Part shown: positions 1 to 10,729 of the stretch, piece after piece
Position numbering within the stretch: the first letter of the stretch is position 1
How the letters are laid out: each line of letters starts with the position of its first letter
Source of the DNA: Rhodeus uyekii
Taxonomy: Eukaryota; Chordata; Actinopteri; Cypriniformes; Acheilognathidae
Reading direction: 5' to 3'
NCBI GenBank assembly: GCA_037043235.1
Contig: JAWRVZ010000054.1
Coordinates: forward strand, 3,352,001-3,416,000
DNA: 64,000 bases
The notes under the pieces: generated by a model
The model's database searches: none
Seen by the model: the letters and a program-made list of their open reading frames with translations, nothing else
Told to the model about the DNA's origin: nothing
Translations under genes and position numbers: made by a program

Positions 1-120
1 TTGCAGCAAAGAGCAATGGATGAGTTTCATAAAGTGGCATCTTACTTTGGAGAAGACAGTAAGGCCACAACCACAGAAACCTTCTTTGGAATATTTGCTG
101 AGTTTATCTCCAAATTTGAG
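1..120 (+). CDS. grid2ip: grid2ip penultimate coding exon (truncated by the window edge)
   Basis: Open in frame 1 from the first base; 40 codons of FH2 tail, ending in phase 0 at GAG|GTGAGT. The reading frame runs on into the intron only until the stop at 283-285. Confidence 0.7.
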
Positions 121-2611
121 GTGAGTTTCTTAAATATTTTATTAACACTTTCAAATAAGGTCATATTAGTTAAAGCAGTGGTTCCCAACACTACACATTT
201 GAGGGGCTGTTCACTTGACACAACGTTTTCAATTATAAAAAAGAAAACTTGTTATGCATTTTGGCCGTTGGTCCTGAAAACGTAAACATTCAAAAGCAGG
301 TTTCATTGGACAAGTTTTTGACAATGTTATAGTCTCTGTTTAAGCTACAAATGTGAATTTGTGAAAATGATGACATCATGTGCATGCATATATGTTTTCC
401 TTTACAAAGTGACATTGCCAACTACTGGCCTAGCATTTATAATAAAGCATTTTTAATCATTTTTGCGGATCTGTGTTAACAGGGACCATTTTGACAGTGA
501 TAACCTATCTCTTTTTAGTACATCATTGTTGCAAAAATTTACCCATAGATGTCTCACCAGATTAAACTCATCAGCTCATTAGTAAAAGTTCCAACACCTG
601 AGATGGGTGTGTCACATAAGAGTTACATCAAAAATATGGTTAGGAAACACATGGGTTAATCCATTAACTAACATTATTGGATAACACTTTACTTAAAGCA
701 TGTATATATAATGCATTATAAAAGCATTTTTAATATTCAGCATTCATTAAACCTTGCAATGCACCTTATAATGCATTGTATGGCCTCATGAATAACAATT
801 ATAGTTCATTATAATATGTTACACCTTTAGAAAGTATAATGCATTAAAAAAAAACAATTTTGATGCACTGCAACAAGGAATCTGCAAATATTATAATACA
901 TTTTAACTTTCTTTAAAATTATTTATGAAAACATACAATGCATTATAATGTACATTTTAAATAACTATAATGTATTATATAGTATATAAAGGCTTTAGAA
1001 AAAGTATTACCAAATTATCTAACAACAAGCAATACATTTGTTACAGTAGTTTTTCACCTTTTTAATGATTAAAAAAAACTGCTGTTTGTTGGTTCATGTT
1101 AGTTCAGGTCCATTAAATAATATTTTAATAATGTATTACTAAATGTTATAATTAATATTAACTAAGATTAATAAATGCTTTGGAGGAGTTTTAATTTCAT
1201 TGTTAGTTCATGTTAACTAATGTGTACAAATGGAACCTTATGTACAATCGTGTGAAAAAGAAAGTACACCCTTTTGATTTCCATGGTTTTATGTATCAGG
1301 ACAGAATAAACAAACCATTTGGTCCTTGGCAGGTTTTAAAATTAGAACTTCAGATGAACAACATATGACATATCATATTGTGCCATGGTTTATTTAAAAA
1401 CTTGGGCAAAATGGAGAAGCCATGTGTGACAAACTAAGTACACCCTTACTGCTTCCATTGGAATTAAGAGGTTAAATAGCAGTCAGGTATATTTGATTCA
1501 TTCACCTGAGATCAGACAGGCAAGTTCCCTGAGCAATGTCAAGAGTGGAATCCTCAAAATGATCAAATGGAATAAACACCTTTTACACAAACATTACAGA
1601 CCAATGATTAGCCAGCTGTACATATGTGTATCTCTGTCTTTATGCAAAGCTACGGTACCTCACAGCTTGAACTGTAGTGCACCTTTTCTTGCTCTTTTAC
1701 TGATAGGCCTATATGATGAAATCTAGCCTATTTAAAATTTCATCTTAGCATGTTTATAAGGCCACCAAGAGTATTTTTTGTGCAGTCACTGAGTCAACCA
1801 TGAACGTTTCTGTATACCAAAGTATTCAAGTCAAATTAAGTCAAATATGTGGACTTCTGACAGACGGCTAAAGCTTGGCTGAAAATTGGTCATGCAACAC
1901 GATAATGATCTCAAGCACACCAGCAAATCTGCAACAGAATGGCTGAAAAAGATAGAACCAAGGTGTTGCACTGGCCTAGTTAAAATCCAGACCTCAACCT
2001 GATTGAAATGTTGTAGCCGAAAAACGTAAACAGATGTGCGTAAAAAGATGCCCACAAACCTCAATGAACTGAACCAACATTGTAAAGAAGAGCAGGCCAA
2101 ATTTCCACCAGAAAAATGCAAGAGACTGAAACTGTTACACAAAAAAATGTATTGCTGCTAAAGGTGGTTCAACAAGCAATTGAATCATGGGGGTGTACTT
2201 ACTTTTTCACACAAGGCTTCTCCCTTTTGTCTTTATTTGTATTAAATAATGACACTGTGCAATATTTCATCTGAGGTTATATTTACATAATTTTGAAAAC
2301 TACTAAAGACCAGATGATGCTATATTATGTCCTAAAACTTAAAACCATCGAATTCAACGAGGGTGCACTTTCTTTTTCACATGACATATACCGATATTTG
2401 CTTTGTTCATCATGGTGGTTGTGCTTTACATTTTTGGTTGTTCCTGGGTGGTATTTTGTACAATTAACAATAAAAAAGAGAGGGGAAATTGGCACCAAAG
2501 TCATCTGAGGTGAGAGTTTGCTTTATTTCTCTTCAATAGAGAGCACTGAGCGAGACACAAGGAACGGAAAACCCCAGAAGTCCCCGAATAGCCTCGCCGT
2601 TGGCCTGGTGA
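1..2611 (+). CDS. grid2ip: C-terminal end of a formin FH2 protein, probably delphilin (partial gene)
   Basis: Two exons (1-120 and 2540-2611) join in phase 0 and encode the last 63 residues. The first ends in a clean GTGAGT donor after KFE; the second starts after TTCAATAG and stops at TGA 2609-2611. The peptide has the helical end of an FH2 actin-nucleating domain (VASYFGEDSKATTTETFF) followed by a short tail ending SPLAW. Delphilin is a PDZ/FH2 postsynaptic scaffold that binds the GluD2 receptor at Purkinje-cell synapses, and its FH2 domain runs to the C-terminus, as here. FMN1 and FMN2 have longer, different tails as I remember them. The formin assignment is firm; the choice of delphilin rests on memory of the family. 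The rest of the gene lies upstream of the window. Confidence 0.62.
679..1011. repeat. Short inverted-terminal-repeat element (MITE) in the grid2ip intron
   Basis: Left end GGATAACACTTTACTTAAAG and right end TTTAGAAAAAGTATTACC are imperfect inverted repeats. The interior is AT-rich with many copies of ATAATGCATT. A related pair of ends (GGTAACACTTTAT) occurs at 62215-62416. Confidence 0.5.
1240..2391 (+). mobile_element. Degenerate Tc1/mariner element with IR/DR ends
   Basis: The outer repeat GTGTGAAAAAGAAAGTACAC (1249 on) is mirrored by GTGCACTTTCTTTTTCACAT near 2364-2385. Inner copies of the same motif lie at about 1424-1447 and, inverted, at 2190-2212. This double repeat at each end is the IR/DR layout of the Sleeping Beauty group. 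About 1860-2160 holds the remains of a Tc1-type DDE transposase on the + strand (a QHDN-type motif, KHTSKSATEWLKK, then frameshifts and stops). Outer borders are approximate. Confidence 0.7.
2540..2611 (+). CDS. grid2ip: grid2ip last coding exon
   Basis: Acceptor CTTCAATAG|AGAGC. Twenty-three codons (RALSETQ... to SPLAW) and a TGA. The frame continues the FH2 sequence of the previous exon without a gap. Confidence 0.7.
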   Translation, partial: RALSETQGTENPRSPRIASPLAW

Positions 2612-3705
2612 AACCAACTGCATCTGCTGTCTCTAACCCAGAATCCCCATGTGCCAATAAACACAGAGAACTTGATAGCGTGAGAGTACAAATCTTACTT
2701 TAAAATGTCTTAGGTGAATTAAAAATATCTTTAGATTAAAGAATATATATTTTATACAGAATTTCAGCCTATTTGTTGAGAAAGTCTATTAATATAGCTT
2801 AATATTATTATTAATAATGTTGTTTTGAGATTTGCTACTTAGAATGTAACAGGAATATGAACACTTCAGGTGGAGAGATTTGATGGTATATTTTGATGAA
2901 TGTCACGAGGTGAATGAATGTTTTCGTGATGAATTTAATCATCCTCAAGCCAAATGTATTTTAACATACAAAAAAAGTTTCAAATGAGACTTAAATTCGT
3001 CACCGTATAAGTGTTTTGTTGTTGTACTCCATTGTGATTCGCTGATACCACAGCCGAACAAGAGTGCACACCCTTCACTAAAACTATTTTCCAAATCTGT
3101 GTTGAAAGACTATTGATCGGTGATTCCATCTCGCATGAGAATTTGTGGTACGTTTTATTTAATGAAATCGTTTTTCAACAATGAAAAGACAACACTAAAG
3201 CCTGACTATTAAATGGCAGGGTACACAAATCATCTGTGTTATTTTAACATGAGTATGTAGCTTGTCTGACTTTTTTAGGTATTATTGTTTAGAAACATAA
3301 TGCGTTTCTTTCTGACGTCTTCTGTTCTGAATAAATGCATGATCTCCCTTATTGCCTGTCTTTGTGTCATGCATATTTTTCTTTGTCAGAACCCAGTTAT
3401 TTCTCTAAATCAAAAACGATAGATGAGGAGAAAACATACAATTTGCATTTGCATGTAGCAAAGTATTTCTATTTATGTAATGTATTACTGTTTTGATTGT
3501 TTCTGTATCAATTTGTTATATTGAAATTGTTTTACCAAATTAGTTGTAAATTAATATTTGTGTACAAATTGTTGCCGTGACTAGCCTAGTGTTTTCCTGA
3601 GCAGTTCTATATCGGCTTCAATATCAACAGGCCACATATTGCTGCATTTTATTGAGATGTCTAATTTGTTTTGCCTGAATAAATACGCTTTTGCGGACAA
3701 TTTCA
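2612..3705 (+). other. Probable 3' UTR of grid2ip with three AATAAA signals
   Basis: AATAAA occurs at 2656-2661, 3330-3335 and 3678-3683. The last is followed by a T/GT-rich stretch (CATCTCTGTGTCATT), so cleavage near 3705 is likely. The end is inferred; no transcript data. Confidence 0.45.
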
Positions 3706-5099
3706 TCTCTGTGTCATTATTATTATTATTTATTTTTAACTGTACCCATGGCATCTCTGATTCACGCTTTTTTTTTTTCCCTCAATGTTGAACACAAAGG
3801 AATTAACCCTTTAACTGGCACCCCCTTTTGAGAACAGACAGGTTTGGACTATCAAACTTTAATGGTTGCAATCCAAGAATGATTTGGAATATAGACTTAT
3901 GTTTGGTCTTGTTTTAAAGACCCTCAACAGTGAAATCAGTAAGAGTAAAAAGTTATGGAAGTTTAAATTTACTGTAAATTAAATGTACTAAACATGTTTT
4001 ATTCTATGTAAAATATATATTTTACAAAATAGTTGTGATCCCAAATTTGAAGATGATATCACAAAAATTAAAGTTCCCATGAGATTTTTAGGCACTGTAC
4101 CAAAAATTCATCCAGGCTTCATTGAATTTTTTTTTAATGCATTCTCATGTAACAAATTATTACATTTCTGTCCAAATATTTTTCTATCACAAAACAGTCA
4201 CCTAATATGGAACCTTGAGACTCAAACCTTTCCGACGATATGCGTTTTGTCAAGATTGCAAAAAGTTTATCAAGTAAATAAGTAAAAATACATTTTGTAA
4301 TATGAAACCTCTAGGGGAGGAGCCAGCTAAAAGTAAAGTACCATTTCCATGGTAACACAACATCCAATTTCAAATGGTTTTCACGGGATGCATTATTAGT
4401 TTGTAAGCTTTCGAATGATACCTAATTTATAACTAAAATATATGATATGAAAAAAGGCGATAAACAAAAAGAGCATCCCAATAGTAAATATTTATTTTGA
4501 AAAATGTTTGCCAATACTATACTGATATTTCTCGCAGTAATTTCCTATTATTGGCGTATTCTTCAGGGAAGACATTTTTTTTAACATATGAAAATGAGTC
4601 AATAAAGAATAAACGAATGTTAAGTTGTACCTTTGATTGACTGAATAAATAATGAAAAAATTATATTTTTGGTATTTAACAGTTGCTTTGTTATATTTAA
4701 CAACGATTTTACATTTTAAGTAAAGGTGACCCTTCATCTGCATCAACTCGTGTCAAATTGTTTTTACTCTTTCACAAGAACACAAAAATCTTTTTTTTCG
4801 AGGCACTCTCCATATCCAAAATGAATGTGCTTGTTACCAGGCAACGGCATAAGTGCTTCAAATACCAAAGATCTTAGATATGTATATATAGCCCTGTCAT
4901 CATACAGTATGAGGATGTTACATGAAAATGTCTTATGATAAACCAGTGCCTGTCTCTTCAAGACCCTCAAACCCTTTAATCGTACATGAACACAAAAAAA
5001 GTATCTCACTGAGAAAAAATAATAATTATGTGAGGCTGAATGCTCTTCATACAAAATACATTTTAGAATGAGATCTTCATCATATCAATTGTTTTTGTT
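3706..5099. other. Intergenic AT-rich DNA, no gene seen
   Basis: The short open frames here have no recognisable protein similarity. A stretch starting near 3803 (TTAACCCTTTAACTGGCACC) looks like the end of a dispersed repeat, but I found no partner end. Confidence 0.5.
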
Positions 5100-5525
5100 T
5101 ACAAACCCGATTCCAAAAAAAGTAGGGACAACTTGTGAATGAAAACAGAATGCAATGATGTGGAAGTTTCAAACTTCAATATTTTAATTAGAATACATCA
5201 TGGATGACATCAAACTAAAAAAACGTGTAATTTTAAGGGAAACATAAGTTGGCTTTAAATTTCATGGCATCAACACATCTCAAAGAAGATGGGACAACGC
5301 CATGTTTACTACTGTGTGGCTTCCACTTTTCTTTTTAAAAGAGTCTAAGGAAATAAGTTGCTCAAGTTTAGGAATAGGAATGTTATCCCAGTCTTCTCTA
5401 ATACAGGCTTCTAGTTGCTCAGCTGTCTTAAGTCTTCTATGTCGCACCTTCCTTTTTATGATGCGCCAAATGTTTTTTAAGGGTGAAAGATCTGGACTGC
5501 AGGCTGGCCATTTCGGATCCTTCTT

Positions 5526-5838
5526 CTAAGCAGCCATGATGTTGTAATTGGCAACATTGGCATTGTCATGTTGGAAAATGCAAGGTCTACCCTGAAAGAG
5601 ACGATGTCTGGATGGGAGCAGATGTTGTTCTAGAACTTTGATATACCTTTCAGCATTGATGGTGCCTTTCCAGATGTGCAAGCTGCCCATGCCACACGCC
5701 CTCATGCAACCCCATAACATCAGAGATGCAGGCTTCTGGACTGAGCGCTGATAACAACATGGCGTCCCACTTTTCCAAAAAGAACTTAATTTTGATTCGT
5801 CTGACCACAGAACAGTTTTCCACTTTGCCACAGTCCAC
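5526..5838 (-). pseudogene. Tc1-type DDE transposase fragment
   Basis: Reverse-strand frame of about 100 codons containing WSDESK, a GCMRACG segment and a QHDNA motif, the middle of a Tc1 DDE transposase. It ends early and is shifted relative to a second overlapping frame, and no N-terminal DNA-binding part is intact. It is a dead copy. Confidence 0.75.
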
Positions 5839-6410
5839 TTTAAATGAGCCTTAGCCCAGAGAAAACTCCTGCACTTCTGGATCGTATTTAGATATAGCTT
5901 CTTTTTTTACCTATAAAGTTTTAGCCAGAAACGGTTAGAATTGTGCACACTGACAGTGTTTTCTGGAAGTATTCCTGAACCCATGTTGATGTGATGCAGT
6001 GCCATCTAAGTGCCCGAAGATCACGGGCATCCAGTATGGTTTTCCAGCCTTGACCCTTACGCACAAAGATTGTTCCAGTTTGTTGGAGTGACAATTGTTG
6101 ATGGTAAGCTTGTTTTAATGGAATTTATATGCATTTATATATGAAATTTGGGTGGGTTTTTCATCAAAAACCAGCCCAATTTTTATCAACCAGCCCAATG
6201 CATTTTTTTCCAGTCGGACGAGTGACCAAAAGGAGCCCAATTGGGCGGGAACCCGCCCAATCTGGCAACACTGAACACTGCCACTCTGAGAGACTCTTTT
6301 TATACCCAGTCATGTTGCAAATTGGTCCTTCAGTTTTTCCTTATATGTACTTTTAACTTTTCCGGCCTCTTATTGCTACCGGTTTCAACTTTTTTGGAAT
6401 GTGTAGCTCT

Positions 6411-7520
6411 TGAAAGAGACGATTTGGAACTCCATTGCCACTTATATATATATTCTTTTATTTTTCTTATTTGTACCTATATTCTTTTCTTTGTCTTATT
6501 TTCATGTTCTTTTCCTTTTTCTTATTTGAAAGATTTGTAAAGAGTGATTTATAATCAAGTTATAGATTTTTATTAGTTAAAGCCTTTCTTTATTTTTTTA
6601 GAATAGTGATGAATATTGTCAGCACTTCTCCCCAGACAGAACATGTTATCAGAATGTTTTGGATAGTGTTTCTATTGATAGTTGGAGCCTGAGCCGAGTT
6701 CAGCCTTGGAGAAGCTGTGTATCTGTGTGTGTGTTAATATGGTCTGTATTGGTGAGGTGATTAACTGGCACCATAAGGAGACGGAATGACTTGTTGTTCT
6801 CGACAAGCCACGTGGAAGGTGTCGTGGAAATTTATTTATCTTATGTGATCAATAAATTCAGAGAGATCTTGAAAGGTATAACAGTCGGTTTATTCTTGCA
6901 AGAAGGCATTCTCACACAGAGCGCGTCTGTCCTTAGAAGGCAAAAAGCAGCACCTCTCAGGGAGCTTATATATCTTTCAAAAGTTACATTAGTTAGTTAC
7001 ACAAGTATCAAAACAGTCTAAGTTAGTGTGCACAGTTCTGTTCATTTCAAAGCTGCACGTACTATATGTTTTCCTGTTGGCAGATACACACACATACACA
7101 CATACTTCTTTTATTGAAACATCATCAGAAACTCCGAACATATGATTCTCTGTTTCGGACTAAACTTTAATTATTTACTAAGAAAAGTTGTCAAGCAAGC
7201 TAGAAAGGAATATGTATAGTAAAGATAAAACTGTCCATCAAAAAGATCACTAACCCGTCGACCATGTGATCAACGAAGATATGCTTGAGACTGTCTGCTT
7301 TTGTGTGGAAAATTGTAGTTAGTAGCCTCTGTTAGAGTGTAATTGCTGTAACAATGTTATTGTATGGGGGGGGGGGGGGGGGGGCCTACGAACTCCTTGT
7401 GAGACTTGAAGCTGACTTCTGCTGATGAAACTGCAAACTAAACTTTCACTAAAATTTCAAACTTTAAAACTTTAAAACTTCATTCAACATATCTGGTCCT
7501 CGGGTCTTAACTGTAATTAT
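6411..7520. mobile_element. Insertion with 5-bp target duplication, copy 1 of a dispersed element
   Basis: The pentamer GCTCT lies at 6406-6410 and again at 7521-7525, and the host Tc1 sequence reads straight on across it, so the insertion borders are exact. It begins TGAAAGAGAC and contains AATAAA and TATATAT motifs and a G-run. A shorter copy lies at about 13807-14538. A solo LTR is possible (TG start, 5-bp duplication), but the right end is not CA, so the class is open. Confidence 0.65.
7364..7384 (+). repeat. Homopolymer G run
   Basis: About 21 consecutive G residues inside the 6411-7520 insertion. The other copy of the element has only a short GTGGGGTGG here, so the run expanded after insertion. 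Confidence 0.9.
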
Positions 7521-7612
7521 GCTCTCATGAAATCCAAAATGAGCCAATATTTCAAAAATTCTCACTTTCAACATTTGATATGTTATCTATATTCTATTGT
7601 GAATAAAATATA

Positions 7613-8790
7613 CCGTATTTTTCGCCGCATAAGACGCATTTTTCTTCCCCAAAACTGGGGGGGGAAAGTTGGTGCGTCCTATCCGACGAATATAAAGAAT
7701 CCGCGCAGCGCGGCCACGGCCGAAGCCGTGGTGATAACGAGTAGGGGACATTGGTGGACTTTACAGTGATGACTGTAGTGAGGGGGGCGTGGTTCAGCGA
7801 GGTCTGCAGCGAGAGAGTCGGGAGACGAGCCGTGCGTCATAGATAAGTGAAACGAAACTAAGAGTGAAACGAAACCAAGAGAAAGAGGCGTGACTCACAG
7901 AGAGTGAAGCGTGAGCGTTCTGCTTCCGTGGTGACTCGCGTCTCGCCAGGTGTTGTACGGAAATCTCACTCCCCTAAGCGCGCGCATTAATACGTGGTGC
8001 ATCGAGGTGAACGCACATCCTTGAGCATATTCGCCTACAATCCGACTTGTACGCTTACATAAGCAGAAAATGAAATTATATTACAGTTATAATGAATTAT
8101 AGTAGGCCTATGGGTTTATCGGGGGAGTCATATTTTCACCGCAGAAAAATACACCTGTGAAAATCTCACTCCCCTCACTAACTCTGGTTTAAAAGCTCAC
8201 AGACTTAACATATTTATTTTATTATCTCATTATGGTATGGGCATTCTTTGCTCAAAAGCATTTGGTTGTAACAATTATAGTATCGGTTTACCAGGGGTAG
8301 TCAGATTTTCACAGCAAAAAAAAAATAACTCACCATATTTATCTTCGTCTCATCATATGGTGAGTCTGTGAGCTTTTAAACCAGAGTTAGTGAAGGGAGT
8401 GATTTTCAAAGGTGTATTTTTCTGCTGCAGAAAAATCTTGATGTTAGTGAGGGGAGTGAGATTTGTCCGGGGAGTCGAGTCAGATTTCGGTACAACACCC
8501 CACTTCCCGGTTTACACACAAATTATTGGAGTTCGAATAAAAACGTTATACAGCCTTATTTTTATAACTTTCACTGTTTACTGACTGTTAATGAGAGTAA
8601 AGATAGTTCTTAATATGTTACATGGTTGGCATAAAATTGTTTTATGTTTTTTGTGCTGTTAACTTTATACAGTTGATATAAAATATTTTACTACAGTATT
8701 TGGTTCAGAATCTTTTTTTTTTTTTTGATTTTCCTCCTTTAAAATTGGGTGCATCTTATGTTCCGGAGCGTCTTATGGCGAAAAATACGG
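7613..8790. mobile_element. TA-flanked non-autonomous element with palindromic interior
   Basis: Left end CCGTATTTTTCGCCGCATAA and right end TTATGGCGAAAAATACGG are inverted repeats, each next to TA (7611-7612, 8791-8792). Inside are two further inverted pairs: about 8139-8215 against 8362-8434, and about 7945-7977 against 8450-8505. No transposase is visible. The TA target suggests the Tc1/mariner superfamily. Confidence 0.7.
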
Positions 8791-8876
8791 TAAGTTTAAG
8801 AGATTTGTAAATTATTGCATTCCTTTTTTATTTACAATTTGTACAGTGTCCCAACTTTTTGGGAATCGGATTTGTA

Positions 8877-9199
8877 TTTAGATCCAATATTAATGCATAA
8901 ATGTGTATTAGTACTGATTGGTTGTTGCATTTATTTTAAAGGAAAATCCAGTACACTGCATGATTAACTGTGCTCAATACTTGCTTCTCACCACTATTGT
9001 TTATTTCTACAAATATAAAACCATTTCTCATTCATAACTCTATATTTTGTAAGCATGCACAGCAAAAGAGTAAAAGGTAAAAAATATAAGACATAGTGAC
9101 ATTTCCACAATGACAGCTTAAACTTGAATAGGTTGATAAGCATATCATATTTTATTCAGCTGAAGGTAAATGTCTACAACTATATAATGAAACACAAAG
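8877..9199. other. Intergenic DNA between grid2ip and arhgap17
   Basis: AT-rich, with no recognisable gene or repeat ends. Confidence 0.4.
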
Positions 9200-10613
9200 T
9201 CCAGTTCTTGTTTGACTTTTTATTCACTTTGAAGCAGTAATACAAAGCATTTCTTTTTGTTTGTTCGTTTTTTCCAAATTCCTTAAAGATGAAGTCTTCT
9301 GTCATGAAGCTTCTGAACTTCAAATGCACCATCAACATTTAGTTTCATGAGTGTGAAGTCAGTTTACTTTCCAAACCTTGGTAAAATAGCTCTTGTAAGT
9401 GTACTTAGGTAAGGCAGCATGGTAAAGGCAAAGAAAAAACAAGTAAAGAAAAGCTAACAGCGAGCATGATCGCCTACATTTTTCCCTCAAGTGAGAATCA
9501 ATCAGAATCACGTGAACGTGTTTTGCATTTGAAGAAGAGAGCAAGAAGCAGTGTCATCATGAAAACGATCAGCAAACTGTTCACACTTAATATTGCATAT
9601 CTGATCATCGCCACTGAGGATCATTCTTGTGATCTTCTCAAAATGGTTAAGTTGCAATATTAGCAAAAGGATTTTGGGTTACTGTAATACTTATAATGAA
9701 AAGTTTTTAGAATATGGGACAAGGAGGAAAAAATGTAAGCAATTATGTCTGCTCTTAGCTATTATACAGTAAGAATAATATCCAAGTGGCACATTTTCCC
9801 CCTCTTTGGTACCATACTGGGGTAAAAGGAGGGAAATACAAAGCTATCCTTGTCAAGGCCTGGAATACATAGAAACAAAACCATAACATAAGGTTTCCAT
9901 ACTAGAATATCACTAAAGCACATATTTGACCTTTTCCATCACATAAACTGACAGCTGAACACTTTCATTTTCAATCAAATCAAATGTCCTTTCACATACA
10001 CACCAGTCAGGATTACTTTTACACACAGCCTAGTAGCGTTCTACCAGTTATATTTAGGTCCAGTCTAATTAATGCCCCCAAAATGCTGAAAACAACAGCT
10101 GTGAAAGGCAGAGAATCAATAATTTGTATACTTTAAACCAACGTATTGCATGTAACTAGTATCCAAACTGGAATAATAAGGATTGCAAATGAAAAGAAGG
10201 AATGTAGTGTATTGGCTGACTGGAGACCTGCAGTCACAAGCTATACAAAAATGTTTGCTTTTTTCCATTAAGTGTCTTCCACCTTTTAATTTGAGTATTT
10301 GCTTTGTTTAGCTAAGGCCACTTAAGACTCACCACCAAGTACCTCGTAACAATCAATTTAGTTTTTTTTCCACCAAATTCGCCCATCGCTGTAGAGACCG
10401 AGTTCCTCGTGCAATACAGGTTATTTTTAGCTGCCATCACAGCGAAAAGACAGCTTTAAATAAACATGCTACATCTTGGGGCGCTTGTTACCCTGGTGCC
10501 GCTGGGATTGTTGATTGTCTTAAGTGTAGGATATTAAGATGATAAGACGATAAACACTTTGGTAATGTGAGAAGAGCAGCCCTTTAGCAAACGTGTCAGG
10601 GTCAAGGCCATCT
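9200..10613 (-). other. Probable 3' UTR of arhgap17
   Basis: Follows the TAA of arhgap17 on the reverse strand. The reverse-strand AATAAA at 9219-9224 is the best poly(A) signal seen, giving a 3' UTR of about 1.4 kb. The end is inferred. Confidence 0.4.
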
Positions 10614-10729
10614 TTACAGGACGGTGCTCTCTGTGTCAAGGTCCGAGTCCTTCAGTTGGGTAACAGGCTTCTCAACGGCGATGTCGGGGACAAGAACTCG
10701 ACCAAGTGCTTTAAACGTCATACCCGAAT
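10614..10729 (-). CDS. arhgap17: arhgap17 coding exon 20 (PDZ ligand)
   Basis: Residues 810-847, ending KDSDLDTESTVL and TAA 10614-10616. Acceptor CCTTGCAG. The acidic DTESTVL end matches the conserved ARHGAP17 C-terminus (DTESTAL in human). Confidence 0.93.

Larger units (their letters stand above)
5100..8876 (-). mobile_element. Tc1-like transposon, split by two later insertions
   Basis: The left end TACAAACCCGATTCCAAAAA and the right end TTTTTGGGAATCGGATTTGT are inverted repeats, flanked by TA. The element's own sequence is in three blocks (about 5100-6410, 7521-7612 and 8791-8876), with deletions inside the first. The transposase remains are on the - strand. Between the blocks lie a 1.1-kb insertion with a 5-bp duplication (6411-7520) and a 1.2-kb TA-flanked palindromic element (7613-8790). 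The order of events is therefore Tc1 first, then both insertions. Confidence 0.8.

Noticed and set aside
1..2611. Naming the first gene fmn2
   Set aside because: The short SPLAW tail and FH2 end do not fit the longer FMN1/FMN2 C-termini as I remember them; delphilin fits better.
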